Shown here piece after piece: positions 12,171 to 22,892 of a stretch of 64,000 nt of DNA. The notes under the pieces were generated by a model, which worked only from the letters and a program-made list of their open reading frames with translations, was not told the DNA's origin and ran no database searches. The position numbers and the translations under genes are program-made. The DNA is from Nissolia schottii (Eukaryota > Streptophyta > Magnoliopsida > Fabales > Fabaceae), in assembly GCA_003254905.1 (NCBI GenBank), contig QANU01085255.1, positions 467,993 through 531,992 of the forward strand, written 5' to 3'. Within the stretch, counting starts at the first letter, position 1, and every line of letters starts with the position of its first letter.

Positions 12171-13284
12171 TAGAGGTGAAAAATTTTCACTTCTAGAACT
12201 TTAGAATAAATTATGGGCGTTATAACATGAAAACCAAACATGTTATTAGTCTTTCAAAATCAATTTCAGAGCATAGAATTGATTTTACTTATTACTTTAA
12301 TAGTTATATACTTGTAAAGATGTTTTACACGACTATTCAATTAAATTTGGTCACATAAGCAAAAACAACTAACTCTCACTCACTATTTAAAAAATAATTT
12401 AATTAGACAACAATGTAAAAAAAAAATTATATCGACAGTGCATAACAATTAAACTCTTATTTTAATATACTTAGTTTCTTGTTAACATTATTTCTCAAAA
12501 TTGATTTTAGAAGAAGTAAATTTTTATTACTTCTTGTCAAAAATTATTTTTAGATCAATTACCAAACATAAATTAACTTACATAAAAATTAGGTTAACTA
12601 AAATCAATTTTGATTAATTAATTTTGCATGTTGCACTTGCAGGGCACCATAATTTATGCCTTGACAGCAACCAGAAAATCATTAAGGCCTCACCCCTGCA
12701 ACAACCCTAACGATGGATCAAGCTTGTGCGAACACCCTTCTCCACTCCAATACTCTGTCCTATACTTCGGAACGACACTCCTTGTAATTGGATTCGGCGG
12801 CACGCGCTTCACTACGGCAGCACTTGGAGCTAACCAGTTCCATAAGGCAGAGCACCAAGGTGTCTTCTTCAACTGGTTCTTCTTCACTTTCTACGTTGCC
12901 GCTCTTGTGGGTTCCACTGGGCTTGTTTACGTTGAGGATAATGTGGGATGGGCCGTTGGGCTCGGAATATGCGCTGCTTGTAACTTTGCTGGTGTGGTGG
13001 TTTTCTTAATAGGCTATCGGTTTTATCGGCCCGATAGCCCAAAAGGAAGTGCGTTCTTGGACCTTGCATGCGTGTTAGTTGCTTCTGTACGGAAGTGTAA
13101 GTGTCAGATCTCATCAACGGCGCAGGATTACTATAGCGGTGGTCATGATGGGGTGGCTCCAACAATACCGGGGAAAAGATTAAGGTACTGATTGTTGAGT
13201 TAATGGTTTTAAGATTTTTGTTTCCTTAAAGGGTTCTATTTTAGTGTGTTTTTTCCATTGTATAGTTCAAAGTTGTTGGTCACT

Positions 13285-13500
13285 TTTTTATGTTAGCATT
13301 TGGTACCAAAAAACATAATTGAAGACAGAGATATAGGATAAAGACAAAAAAATTCTATCTTTCTATGTCCCAATTTTGAGTTTCCCAAACAATTATTTTT
13401 TATCATATCTGTCTCAGCTTTAATAAAGTACAAAAAGTTCAAAAAAAATTTGTCTTCACGTCCCTATTCCATGTTCTTTTTTTAATATCAAATCCAACCT
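13285..13500. mobile_element. MITE in intron 3 of the second NPF gene
   Basis: The left end (tttggtaccaaaaaacata, then gacagagatatagg) is mirrored by the right end on the opposite strand (tttgatattaaaaaaagaac, then atagggacgtgaagac). It is noncoding and of the same family as the element at 715-884. Confidence 0.5.
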
Positions 13501-14681
13501 TAGTGACGGTGTTAGTTGAGCGGAGTGTGTAACCATATCCATTAGTGGAGTGATAAGTTTAATATTTTGGTAAAAGCTACTTGTTGCAGGACCATACAGG
13601 AGACATTGCGGTGGACCAGTTATGGTGGTGGTAATGTAAAGAGCACAATGTGGAAGAGGTCATAATAAGTGTTTCCATGGAGAGAACTTATAAGGTGTTT
13701 CATGGAGGAGTTATGATGTTTGAACAATTAAAAGGGAGAACTAACTAACAACTACATTTAAAAATATGTGAGGTGCATCACAAGAGACCAAAAATGAATA
13801 TGGTGGACTCACATCTTGTGAGTGTAAGTGTTGGTTAGTTGTACAAATATTATTTCTCTCCGTAGAACGCACCAATTCAAAATTGTCATTCTTATACGTA
13901 ATTCTTTTAGAAAGGATTATAATTCAGGATAATATGTATACTTACCATTCTAATCCTAAATTATAGTTGTCAAGCTATTACCATGTACTTTAATGCAGGT
14001 TTTTCAACCGTGCCGCTGTGATAGTCGATGGAGAGCTTCAAGCAAATGGGTCAATCGCGAAACCATGGAGGCTATGCACAATTCAACAAGTGGAAGATTT
14101 TAAAACCGTAATAGGAATCCTTCCATTGTGGACTTCAAGTATATTCCTAGCCACACCAATAGGAATGCAGAGCAGCTTGTCAGTCCTCCAGGCTCTGGTC
14201 ATGGACCGTCAACTAGGATCACATTTCAAAGTCCCAGCAGGCTGTTTCACTGTCATACTCCTATTATCCACGTCCATTTTCCTCACCCTTCTTGACAGGG
14301 TGCTATGGCCTTCATGGCAGAGACTTACCCGAAAATCACCCTCGCCTCTCCAGCGAATAGGGGTAGGACACGTGTTCAATGTCCTAGGCATGATTCTCTC
14401 GGCACTGGTTGAATCAAAGAGGCTCAAGATATCACACAATAATAATAACCACCCCACCGCAGTAGTATCAAATATGAATGTCCTGTGGTTATTCCCACTG
14501 TTAGAAGATAACATGATTCTATATATCACAGGTTAAATTTACAATAGAAGGTTAGCCTATTTATAGGCTGAGAACTCAACGGCCAAAACACAACGGCCAA
14601 AAATAAATTATAATCAAATCTAATCAAACATAATGTATATCAAATCAAATCAAATATAAATATATATTATTATTCTTAACA

Positions 14682-15755
14682 CCCTCCCTCAAGCTAAAGC
14701 TCCACGAGCTTTTAGCTTGTCACAAGTGAAGGTTGTTAAGAGAAAACAAGAGCAGAGCCAAGGACTTATACGGAATACATCGGAGACTGCACGGAGGCAG
14801 CGATAGGCAACTTCGGAGACTGCACGGAGGCAGCGGCAAATAACATCGGAGACTGCACGGAGGCAGCAGCAGACAACTTCGGAGACTGCACGGAGGCAGC
14901 AATAAGTAACTTACGGAGACTGCACGGAGGAGGGAGGCGCCGGGAAGAGGAGGCTGTGGGGAGAGGCAACGTAAGAGGACTGCACAGCAGAGATGGCGGA
15001 GGGAGATGCCATGGCAATGGCAGAGGGAGAGAGGAGAAGGGTCACGGAGGATGCCATGGCTCTGATACCATGTTAGACATCTTGAATAACACTAGTAAAG
15101 GGACACAACAAAGGCTACAGAGAAAATACAGAGAACAAGAAATAATAGAATTGTATTATGAGAGTTGTGTTGTATTATCAGAGCCATGGCATCCTCCGTG
15201 AACCTTCTCCTCTCTCCCTCTGCCACTGCCACGGCATCTCCCTCCGCCATTTCTGCTGTGCAGTCCTCTTACCGCTGCCTCTCCCCTCAGCCTCCTCCTC
15301 CCGGCGCCTCCCTCCTCCGTGCAGTCTCCGTAAGTTGCTTATTGCTGCCTCCGTGCAGTCTCCGATGTTGTCTGCTGCTGCCTCCGTGCAGTCTCCGATG
15401 TTGCCTATTGCTGCCTCCGTTGCAGTCTCCGTAAGTTGCCTATTGCTGCATCCGTGCAGTCTCCGATGTTGTTTGCCGCTGCCTCCGTGCAGTCTCCGAA
15501 GTTGCCTATCGCTGCCTCCGTGCAGTCTCCGATGTATTCTGTATAAGTCCTTGGCTCCGCTCTTTTTTCTCTTAACAACCTTCACTTGTGACAAGCTAAA
15601 GGCTCGTGGAGCTTTAGCTTGAGGGAGGGTGTTAAGAATAATAATATATATTTATATTTGATTTGATTTGATATACATTATGTTTGATTTGATTTGATTA
15701 TAATTTATTTTTGGCCGTTGTGTTTTGGCCGTTGAGTCCTCAGCCTATAAATAGN
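14682..15755. repeat. Inverted duplication inside the LTR element
   Basis: The stretch from the left LTR to a primer-site motif at 15058-15070 recurs inverted from about 15174 to 15755, ending in an LTR-like segment cut by an undetermined base at 15755. About 100 bases of different sequence separate the arms. Two head-to-head element fragments would give this layout. The N directly at the arm end means a clone or assembly artefact must be kept in mind. Confidence 0.65.
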
Positions 15756-16635
15756 ACCCATATTCCCGCTTCCGCCAATTTTCCCCTTAACCGCCTCCAC
15801 ATAATCTTGATGTTGACTTAATCTGCATCTGCGTAGTCTCGATTGTTGCCTTAGCTAGTTCCGCCTAGCTCTTGATGTTGCCTTAGTTGGTTCCGCCCAA
15901 CTCCTGATGTTGCCTCCGTTGTTGCCTTTGCTAGTTCTGCCCAGCCACTGTTGCCTTTGCTGGTTCCGCCCAGTCACTGTTGCCTTCGATGGTTCTGCCC
16001 AGCCACTGTTGCCTTCGCTGGTTTCACCTAGCCTTTGTTGCCATTTTGTTGGTTCTGCCCCACTCAGCCCCCCGTTGAACTATGACAAGCTTAAAGCTCG
16101 GGGAGCTTTAGCTTGAGGGGAGGGTGTTAAGAATAATTTATGTTAATGGTTATAATTGATTTGATTTGGTGGCATGACTAGTGCACCCTTCCCAAGGTCT
16201 TTGGCGTTCTGAATCTAATTTTGAGGCCCTTTCATCTAATTCTACTTCAAAATTGCTAGTTCTGCCTAGCTCTCGATGTTACCTTTGTTGGTTTCGCCCA
16301 ACTCCTGATGTTGCCTCCGTTGTTGCCTTTGCTGGTTTTGCCCAGCTCCAAATTGTGTGTAGAATTCACAAAAAAGGACCTAAAAATTAGACTTAGCACT
16401 CGTTGTTTGTGACAAGCTAAAGCTCCATGTGAGATTTCATGATAAATCAGAGATGATAACCAAAGAAAAAGACAATCAAGGATTCTATTCTTCAATCAGT
16501 GTTGAGTACAATAAGTTTAGGCCTATTTATAGGCTTATGAGAATAAATTAACATAATGACAAAATTAGGGTAATGTCAAATAAAATCGGAACTAAATCAA
16601 TCTAATATATTCTAAATTTAATATTATTCTTAACA
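15756..16635. mobile_element. Fragments of two further related LTR elements nested in the mosaic (fossil)
   Basis: After the N, the sequence changes to a related but distinct interior with repeats around gttccgccca and gttgccttt. It then reaches a purine tract and the start of another LTR-like segment near 16126. A third LTR-like segment ends with cttaaca at 16635, followed by the same purine-tract motif on the minus strand. These pieces share end motifs and the word CCTATTTATAGGC but differ in body. They are broken relics of sister subfamilies. Confidence 0.5.
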
Positions 16636-16738
16636 CCCTCCCTCAAGCTAAAGCCCCATGAGCTTTTAGCTTGTCACAAGCGAAGGTTGTTAAGAAAAAA
16701 TAAGAGCGGTGCCAAGGACTTGTACCCAAACATCGGGG

Positions 16739-16913
16739 ACTGCACAGAAGGAGCGATAGGCAACATCGGGGGCTACACAGAGGGAGCGATAGGCAACATC
16801 GGGGGCTACGCAGAGGCAGTGATAGGCAACATCGGAGACTGCACAGAGGCAGCAATAGGCAACATCGGGGGCTACACAGAGGCAGCGATAGGCAACATCG
16901 GAGACTTCGAAGG
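16739..16913. repeat. 33-bp minisatellite in the LTR element interior
   Basis: About five copies of a 33-base unit (gataggcaacatcggagact followed by gcacagaggcagc) stand in tandem. Diverged copies of the same unit also occur at about 14780-14920 and 15330-15530 in the inverted arms. Because 33 is a multiple of three, long frames arise on both strands; these are repeat artefacts, not genes. Confidence 0.75.
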
Positions 16914-17793
16914 AGTCGCTACCGGCGACGAGGCTGAAGATTTAGCGACGGTGGAGCTCACCAACAATGCGGCAACTAGCATCAATGCAACCATGGAGGA
17001 GTTGCAGCAATAAACGTGATGCGGCGACGTAAGAGTACGGATCTGGCAACGGCGACGGCGTGGGCCTGGCAGGAGGTAACGAAGAAGGCTGCAAAGGCGA
17101 CGAAGGTGGCGGCGATGATGACAATAGGAAAGAGCGGCGGAGGATGTGGGGAGGGAGTTGTAGTCGGCAGAGTGGACCTCGCGGGTGTGCTCGCAGGGGG
17201 AGTGGATGAGGTTGGAGGAGTCAGGGGAGAGGATGGAGGAGTAGCGGCGGGTGCCATGGCTCTGATACCATGTTAGAAGATAACATGATTCTATATATCA
17301 GAGGTTAAATTTACAATAGAAGGTTAGCTTATTTATAGGCTGAGAGCTCAACGGCCAAAACACAACGGCCAAAAATAAATTATAATCAAATCCAATCAAA
17401 CATAATGTATATCAAATCAAATCAAATATAAATATATATTATTATTCTTAACACCCACAATTGGTGTTAGTTGGCATTGGAGAAGCTTTGCATTTCCCAG
17501 GACAAGTTGTATTTTACTACCAACAACTTCCAAGTTCACTGAGGAGCACATCAACTGCTATGATTTCTATGATTATAGGGATTGCTTTTTACCTAAGCAC
17601 GGCCTTAATTGATCAAGTTCGAAGGAGTACTGATTGGTTACCTGATGACATAAATCATGGGAGAATAGATAATGTGTACTGGATGCTAGTCTTGTTAGGT
17701 GGAATCAACTTTGTGTGTTACCTGCTATCTGCTACTTTCTACAGTATCAGAAATTTTGAGCGGCGGGGTGATATATATGGTTGTAATAAGTAA

Positions 17794-18218
17794 CGATATA
17801 TGTTGCATTGGTGCTTCTAAATTTGTCTCTAAAATCGAATTGTAACGAATTGTCTTTGGAACAGTGAATATATATATCGTGTGACTCTAAAAAAATCAAT
17901 GTCATTCCATACCGCTTTAATGTAGAACCAAATGCAAAGAACATCTTTCAAAAGATATATAGATCAATGTCAATCAATGTCTGCAAACAGTATATTAGCC
18001 GGATAAGTGAAATTGAGGTAATACTTATTTTGGTCCTGTAAATTTTGGTATCTGAAATTTAAGATTTGACTTCTATGATGCATGGGTATTTCATTTTTTT
18101 TTAGACTGTACCCATACTAATACATATATCTGGTATAGATACAGCCGAATACGTACCCAATTTTTTTTTTAATTTTGTATTTGTTTACGGTGTGGGTGTG
18201 ACTAGACACGACTGAGTG
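17794..18218. other. Spacer after the second NPF gene
   Basis: AT-rich DNA holding the presumed 3' UTR of the interrupted gene. A T-run near 18160 and the GTGTGGGTGTGACTAGACACG stretch before 18219 are the only marks. No gene was seen. Confidence 0.5.
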
Positions 18219-19175
18219 TGAAACACCCTAACTAGCTAGTTTACGCTTAAGTCGTAAACCATACATAACTAGGTTGGTATCTGCTTGGTTGGAATACTCA
18301 TAGTCTTATTATCTTTAGAAAATATCTATTTACCCAAAATATGAACCAATTTAAAACTTTTTCCTTTCTTAATTAAAACATAAGGTATGAGCCGTGCGCG
18401 TTAGAGAAAGCATACATATATAAGCAAGCGATATAGTCAACAAGACTTAAGTGTTTCAGCGAAACACTAAATAAATACACATATCAAATTCAGAGAAAAC
18501 ATAATATAATTCCATCCATACAGGTCCAGAAAACAGTTGCACATTGGTTTATACTTATATATTACAATTATTGCAATAAAAAGTTAATGGCATGGTTAAT
18601 CCATTTAGCTAAAACAAAATACTAAATAACTAAACGCTACGACACATAGATATAGACTTTTGTTCTTCTGCTTCCTTGGAATCTCTTGACGCCCAGACCT
18701 TCGGTCCTCCTGCGATGCCTCCTCTCCGGTGTACTTGTCGTATTCGCCTGGAACCATAAATGAGTGGGGTGAGAACATTGCGTCCTCAGTGGAAATCCTT
18801 GGGGCATCACTATTCATTTCATTACTCAATTATGATTCCGCAGCTCAGGGGGTCTCTAGGTGGCACGGTTACACTAAAATCCCTACTTGTTATTATCCGT
18901 TCTAGTCCTGAGCAGCCTTATCTAAATTACTAGGTGATCGGGGGAAATCTAATCTTGCTTTGCCTATTTATGTGTTCTCGCGCTTTCTATTCCTGATCTT
19001 CAGGGTATCCGGATATTGTTTCACTTAACCACGTAATTGTACTAGCGGGGCCATCTAGTGATATTGTTTCACTTGATGTGCCACGACACTTGGACATAAC
19101 ATCACATTCTACACATATCTTATGCATGGGAAAATTCCCGAGTTTTCTTGTACCGTTTACTTGTCTTACTTCCTT

Positions 19176-19405
19176 GTGCACCCTAGGTCCGTCATCCACA
19201 CACGGTGTATTGTGCCTTCTTGCTCCGCTTACTTATCTTGTCTCTTTGTACACCCTAGGACCGTCGCCCACTCACGATGCGTTGTACATTCTAGGACTGT
19301 CGCCCACACGCGATGTATGGTACACCCTAGGACCGTCGTCCACATGCGATGTATTGTACACCCTAGGGTCGTCGTCCACACGCGATGTATTGTACACCCT
19401 AGGAC
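19176..19405. repeat. 36-bp tandem array inside the LTR-like block
   Basis: The word gtacaccctagg (variants gtgcaccctagg and gtacattctagg) begins at 19176, 19248, 19284, 19320, 19356 and 19392, a strict 36-base step with one diverged unit. Each unit continues with a ccgtcgtccacacgcgatgt-like stretch. The step is a multiple of three, which explains the frames that run through it. Confidence 0.85.
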
Positions 19406-19929
19406 CGTGTTCTTTAACCTTAATGGTAGAGATCATACCACACACGCATTTAGGGCAAACGCATTTCATATCATAACTTTCTTTACTTTCATAACCCTTT
19501 ACAAGGGACACGTGTTATTGTCTTTCTCTGTTGGTATGAATGTAGTCATTCGTTTAGGCGTAGGCCTGCGTTCGTCATAAACCAATCCACCTGACGGGTT
19601 GTCCTTTGGACAGGCCAAGAGAGGGGGTTCTCTATTACATAACTACGTACTTATCTTCAAGGTTCTCCGAACCCTTATCGCCGGGGCCTTCTTAAGATAC
19701 TTCATTTTCCCTAAGATTCAATTATGATCTTCGTTAAGTTTAGGTGATGACTTCTAATTTTCTACGGTCGTCCTAAGGTCCTAACAACGACCGTGCCCTC
19801 ATGATGCATAATAACATTAATATAGATGTAATACACATTATCATAGCACATAATACGTTATCATTTACATCATCATACATACGTTAAAGTGAGACAGTAA
19901 TCGTCAGGATATTCGTAAACTCTTTTCCA

Positions 19930-21000
19930 TTAAAATTTTGGTTATCAAAAACCCGATGGGTCCAAGACCTCATCCCATGGTTTTTGATAGCTCTAAGGTC
20001 ATTTTTCACACCTATAAACCCAGATTTCATGCCCAAGGTTCTGAAATTACAAATTCACCATCTTTACCCAAAATGCCATAATTTACTCGAAAAAACCCGA
20101 TTTTCTTTAAAATTTTGGTTCTCACAAACCCGATTGGCGCAAGACTTGAGCTTAAGGTTTTTGATAGTTCTAAATCCATTATTTATGAAAACAAACCCAA
20201 ATTTTGTCTCAAAACCCAAAATTACAGTTTTGCCCTTGTTTGTCCAAAATGTCATTTTTACTCTAAAACTCCGATTTTCTTTGAAATTTTATTTCTTGAA
20301 CACCCGAAGAACTTAAGACTTGGCCTTAAGTTTTTCAATAGTTCTAAATCCATTTTTCATGAAAACAAACCCAGATTTTTAGTCTCAAAACCCAAAATTA
20401 CAGTTTTGCCCTTGTTTGTCCAAAATGTCATTTTTACCCTAAAACTCCGATTTTCTTTGGAATTTTATTTCTTGAACACCCGAAGAACTTAAGACTTGGC
20501 CTTAAGTTTTTCAATAGTTCTAAATCCATTTTTCATGAAAACAAACCCAGATTTTTAGTCTCAAAACCCAAAATTACAGTTTTGCCCTTGTTTGTCCAAA
20601 ATGTCATTTTTACCCTAAAACTCCGATTTTCTTTGGAATTTTATTTCTTGAACACCCGAAGAACTTAAGACTTGGCCTTAAGTTTTTCAATAGTTCTAAA
20701 TCCATTTTTCATGAAAACAAACCCAGATTTTTAGTCTCAAAACCCAAAATTACAGTTTTGCCCTTGTTTGTCCAAAATGTCATTTTTACCCTAAAACTCC
20801 GATTTTCTTTGGAATTTTATTTCTTGAAAACCCGATGGACTTAAGACTTCACCGTAAGGTTTTTGATAGTTTTAAAATCATTTTTCATGAAAACAAACCC
20901 AGATTTTTAGTCTTAATGCCCAAATTACAGAAATGACAATTTTGCCATTATGTGCCCAAAACGTCGTTTTTCCTTTATGTCACATTCTTTCAAAAGCCAA
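19930..21000. repeat. 176-bp tandem array inside the LTR-like block
   Basis: Equivalent points fall at about 19946, 20124, 20298, 20474, 20650 and 20826, giving six units spaced 174-178 bases. The step is exactly 176 between the last four. The three units from 20298 to 20826 are nearly identical, while the outer ones are diverged. This pattern fits recent unequal exchange in the middle of the array. The unit contains aaaacaaacccagattttta and ttacagttttgcccttgttt. Confidence 0.9.
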
Positions 21001-22892
21001 CCCATGTACCAACCTTGGACCTCCATAACGAAATTCCCAGCAACCACATAACATTATTCCAACATTTAAACACCACATAGCACATGCAAGCATCATCCAT
21101 CAACAAATATTGCATAATATGTTATATGTTCGCCAAAATCACCAAAATGCTTGCATGCAACATAAACACACGCATGCATCATACATAGATTACCAAGTAG
21201 TGATCAAACTAGAGATTACCCATAGATTTTTAACACCCAAAATAATATATATTTACTTTCAAACAACAATCAAACACATGCATGCACATCATCAAGCATA
21301 ATATACATATTTTCACATAATCACACATTTAAGTATAGAACCACCAAGAGGTAGTTTAGGCTAGATTTACCCACGTTTTTGATGCAGGGAGTATGGAGAA
21401 TGTGTGTAAGAAATGGTCCTTGTAGCCTTGAGAAACACCACTTTTCTTCAAAGTGTTTCTTGAAGAATGATGATGATGATGATGATGGACAGATTTTCTT
21501 GGAGATTTTGTGAGGTTTATAGGTGGAAGAAGATGAGAAGAGAGTGAGGAGAATAAGAGGAGTTTGGTTCGGTTTTTGGGGGAGGAGAATAGTGGAAGAA
21601 TGCTTGATTTTTTTTGGCTTGGAAGACAATGGTGGTTCTAGAGCTTTGCTTGGTGTAAGTGTGTATATGTTTTTGAGAGAGTTTTGGAAGAGGAAATCTG
21701 TCTCTAGAACTGAAGAGGGAGTTCGGTTTCAGCTAGGAGAAATTGGCCCATTTTTGGATTAAAGTATTCATGTAATGATGTGCCATCATGTTACCTTTAT
21801 GCCTTGACCAATGCATGTCCATTGAGTGTGGAAGAAGTAAAAAGGTGTAAGAAAAGTGACTAGGCTGCCGTGCAAGAGTGTTCAGCCGTGGGTGAGAGCA
21901 ATTTTTGCTCAAATTGTTACGTGTTTGATCGTTTTTTGTCGTTAACTGTCTGGTTACGTGCGTGTGTGCGCATACGAAAAATTAACGATCGATGCAAAAA
22001 TTATCTAAACATAAATGCACACAAATTAAACACTAAGAATAAGAAATTGGGATTAATCTAAGATATTCTAAATTTTCCCCCCATAAAAGTGTATTTTTAC
22101 GGGTACCGTCTGTACGGGCTTAAATTTCCGGTATCGACCGAAAATTAGTTAAGCATAAAATCACATTTCTCAAACAATTCTAGTGAGGAATTTAATTTTA
22201 ATCTAAGGTACTCGTAATTTTCCGTTCACAACAGTCTATTTTACGAGTGTCTTTGATACGCATTAAATTCGAACGGTAACCGAAAATCGGTCCGGATCTC
22301 GGTAAATCCTGCGAGATCACTAGGCCATTATTTTGACTAGTATTTTTAGATGATGAATTTTATAATTGCTTTTGTATGATAATAATCTTGTATACCTTAT
22401 TGAAAATTACATATTGTTTCTATGACTTAAAATAACACGTTTTACTACTTTTTATTATAGTAGATATTCAATAATACATTTCACTTCTTTATTATTATAG
22501 TAGATTATTCCGTAATTCATTTTACTTCTTAAAACATCAATTAGATCTAAATGATAATTCACTTGTTATAATATAAGGGTTAAAATGTGAGGTATGCATA
22601 AACTATATTTTTGTAACTTTAATAATTAACTTCATTAGTTATTTTGTGGCCATGATTTATCATCTTATAAGATTTAATATTTATTTTACACACTAAGTTC
22701 AGGAACATATTGACATTTGGTGTTTTCGTTATGTGAATGTTTTTTAATCCTGGTGTTGTCTCTATGACAATTTACTCTATTGAGTGTCTTTTATACGTAT
22801 TAATTAATATAACTTACTTTTCCAGTCTCAATAATTGGCTTGTGAATGTTAATTACGCGAAATTCCTCTTAAGAAAAAAGTGGGATGTTACA

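Larger units (their letters stand above)
14499..17453 (-). mobile_element. Small non-autonomous Copia-type LTR element (fossil), inserted in NPF exon 4
   Basis: Terminal repeats of 183 bases lie at 14499-14681 and 17271-17453, begin TG and end CA, and differ at 4 positions (about 98% identical). CCCAC flanks both sides (14494-14498 and 17454-17458) as the 5-bp target duplication. A Met-tRNA-type primer site (TGGTATCAGAGCC on the minus strand) abuts the right LTR at 17258-17270. A purine tract (gcttgagggaggg) abuts the left LTR. The element therefore reads on the minus strand. It has no gag or pol. Its 2.6-kb interior is a mosaic of related pieces in both orientations. At a commonly used plant rate near 1.3e-8 per site per year, the LTR difference implies roughly one million years. 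The ends look whole; the interior is rearranged. Confidence 0.85.
9992..17793 (+). pseudogene. NPF2.1-2.7 (NAXT-like) transporter paralogue, last exon split by an LTR element
   Basis: Exons are 9992-10142, 10237-10454, 12643-13184 and 13999-14498, with the rest of exon 4 at 17459-17793 beyond the insert. Splice sites and phases match the neighbouring intact gene, and exon 2 is the same length (218 bases). The coding sequence keeps KRGGWMSFPFIIG, EFNIKSITAAQISNVVNG, YVEDNVGWAVG and FFNRAAV. Exon 4 runs as far as NVLWLFPL, then enters the insert and stops after 11 foreign codons. The helices after that point (FHFPG-type and DDINHGR motifs) are cut off. A GCA-run gives eight alanines near residues 24-31. 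ATG 10091 is an alternative start that omits them. A truncated transcript may exist, but a working transporter is unlikely unless the insert is spliced out. Confidence 0.85.
18219..22892 (-). mobile_element. Gypsy-type LTR-like block, probably an old solo LTR (fossil)
   Basis: The block starts TGAAACACCC and ends GGGATGTTACA, the mirrored termini typical of large plant Gypsy LTRs, here reading on the minus strand. The segment near 18690-18830, which on that strand includes gttctcaccccactcattta and ttccaggcgaatacgac, is a wording I have often seen in such LTRs. No gag or pol frame is present. No matching target duplication was found, so the outer borders are provisional. Two tandem arrays lie inside. 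It is decayed and noncoding. Confidence 0.45.

Noticed and set aside
15158-15622. Long frames on both strands (up to 154 codons) in the LTR mosaic
   Set aside because: They come from the 33-bp repeat, whose length is a multiple of three; the amino-acid sequence is purely repetitive.
19078-19580. Frames of 132 and 152 codons near the 36-bp array
   Set aside because: These are repeat-driven frames in an LTR-like block, with no conserved domain.
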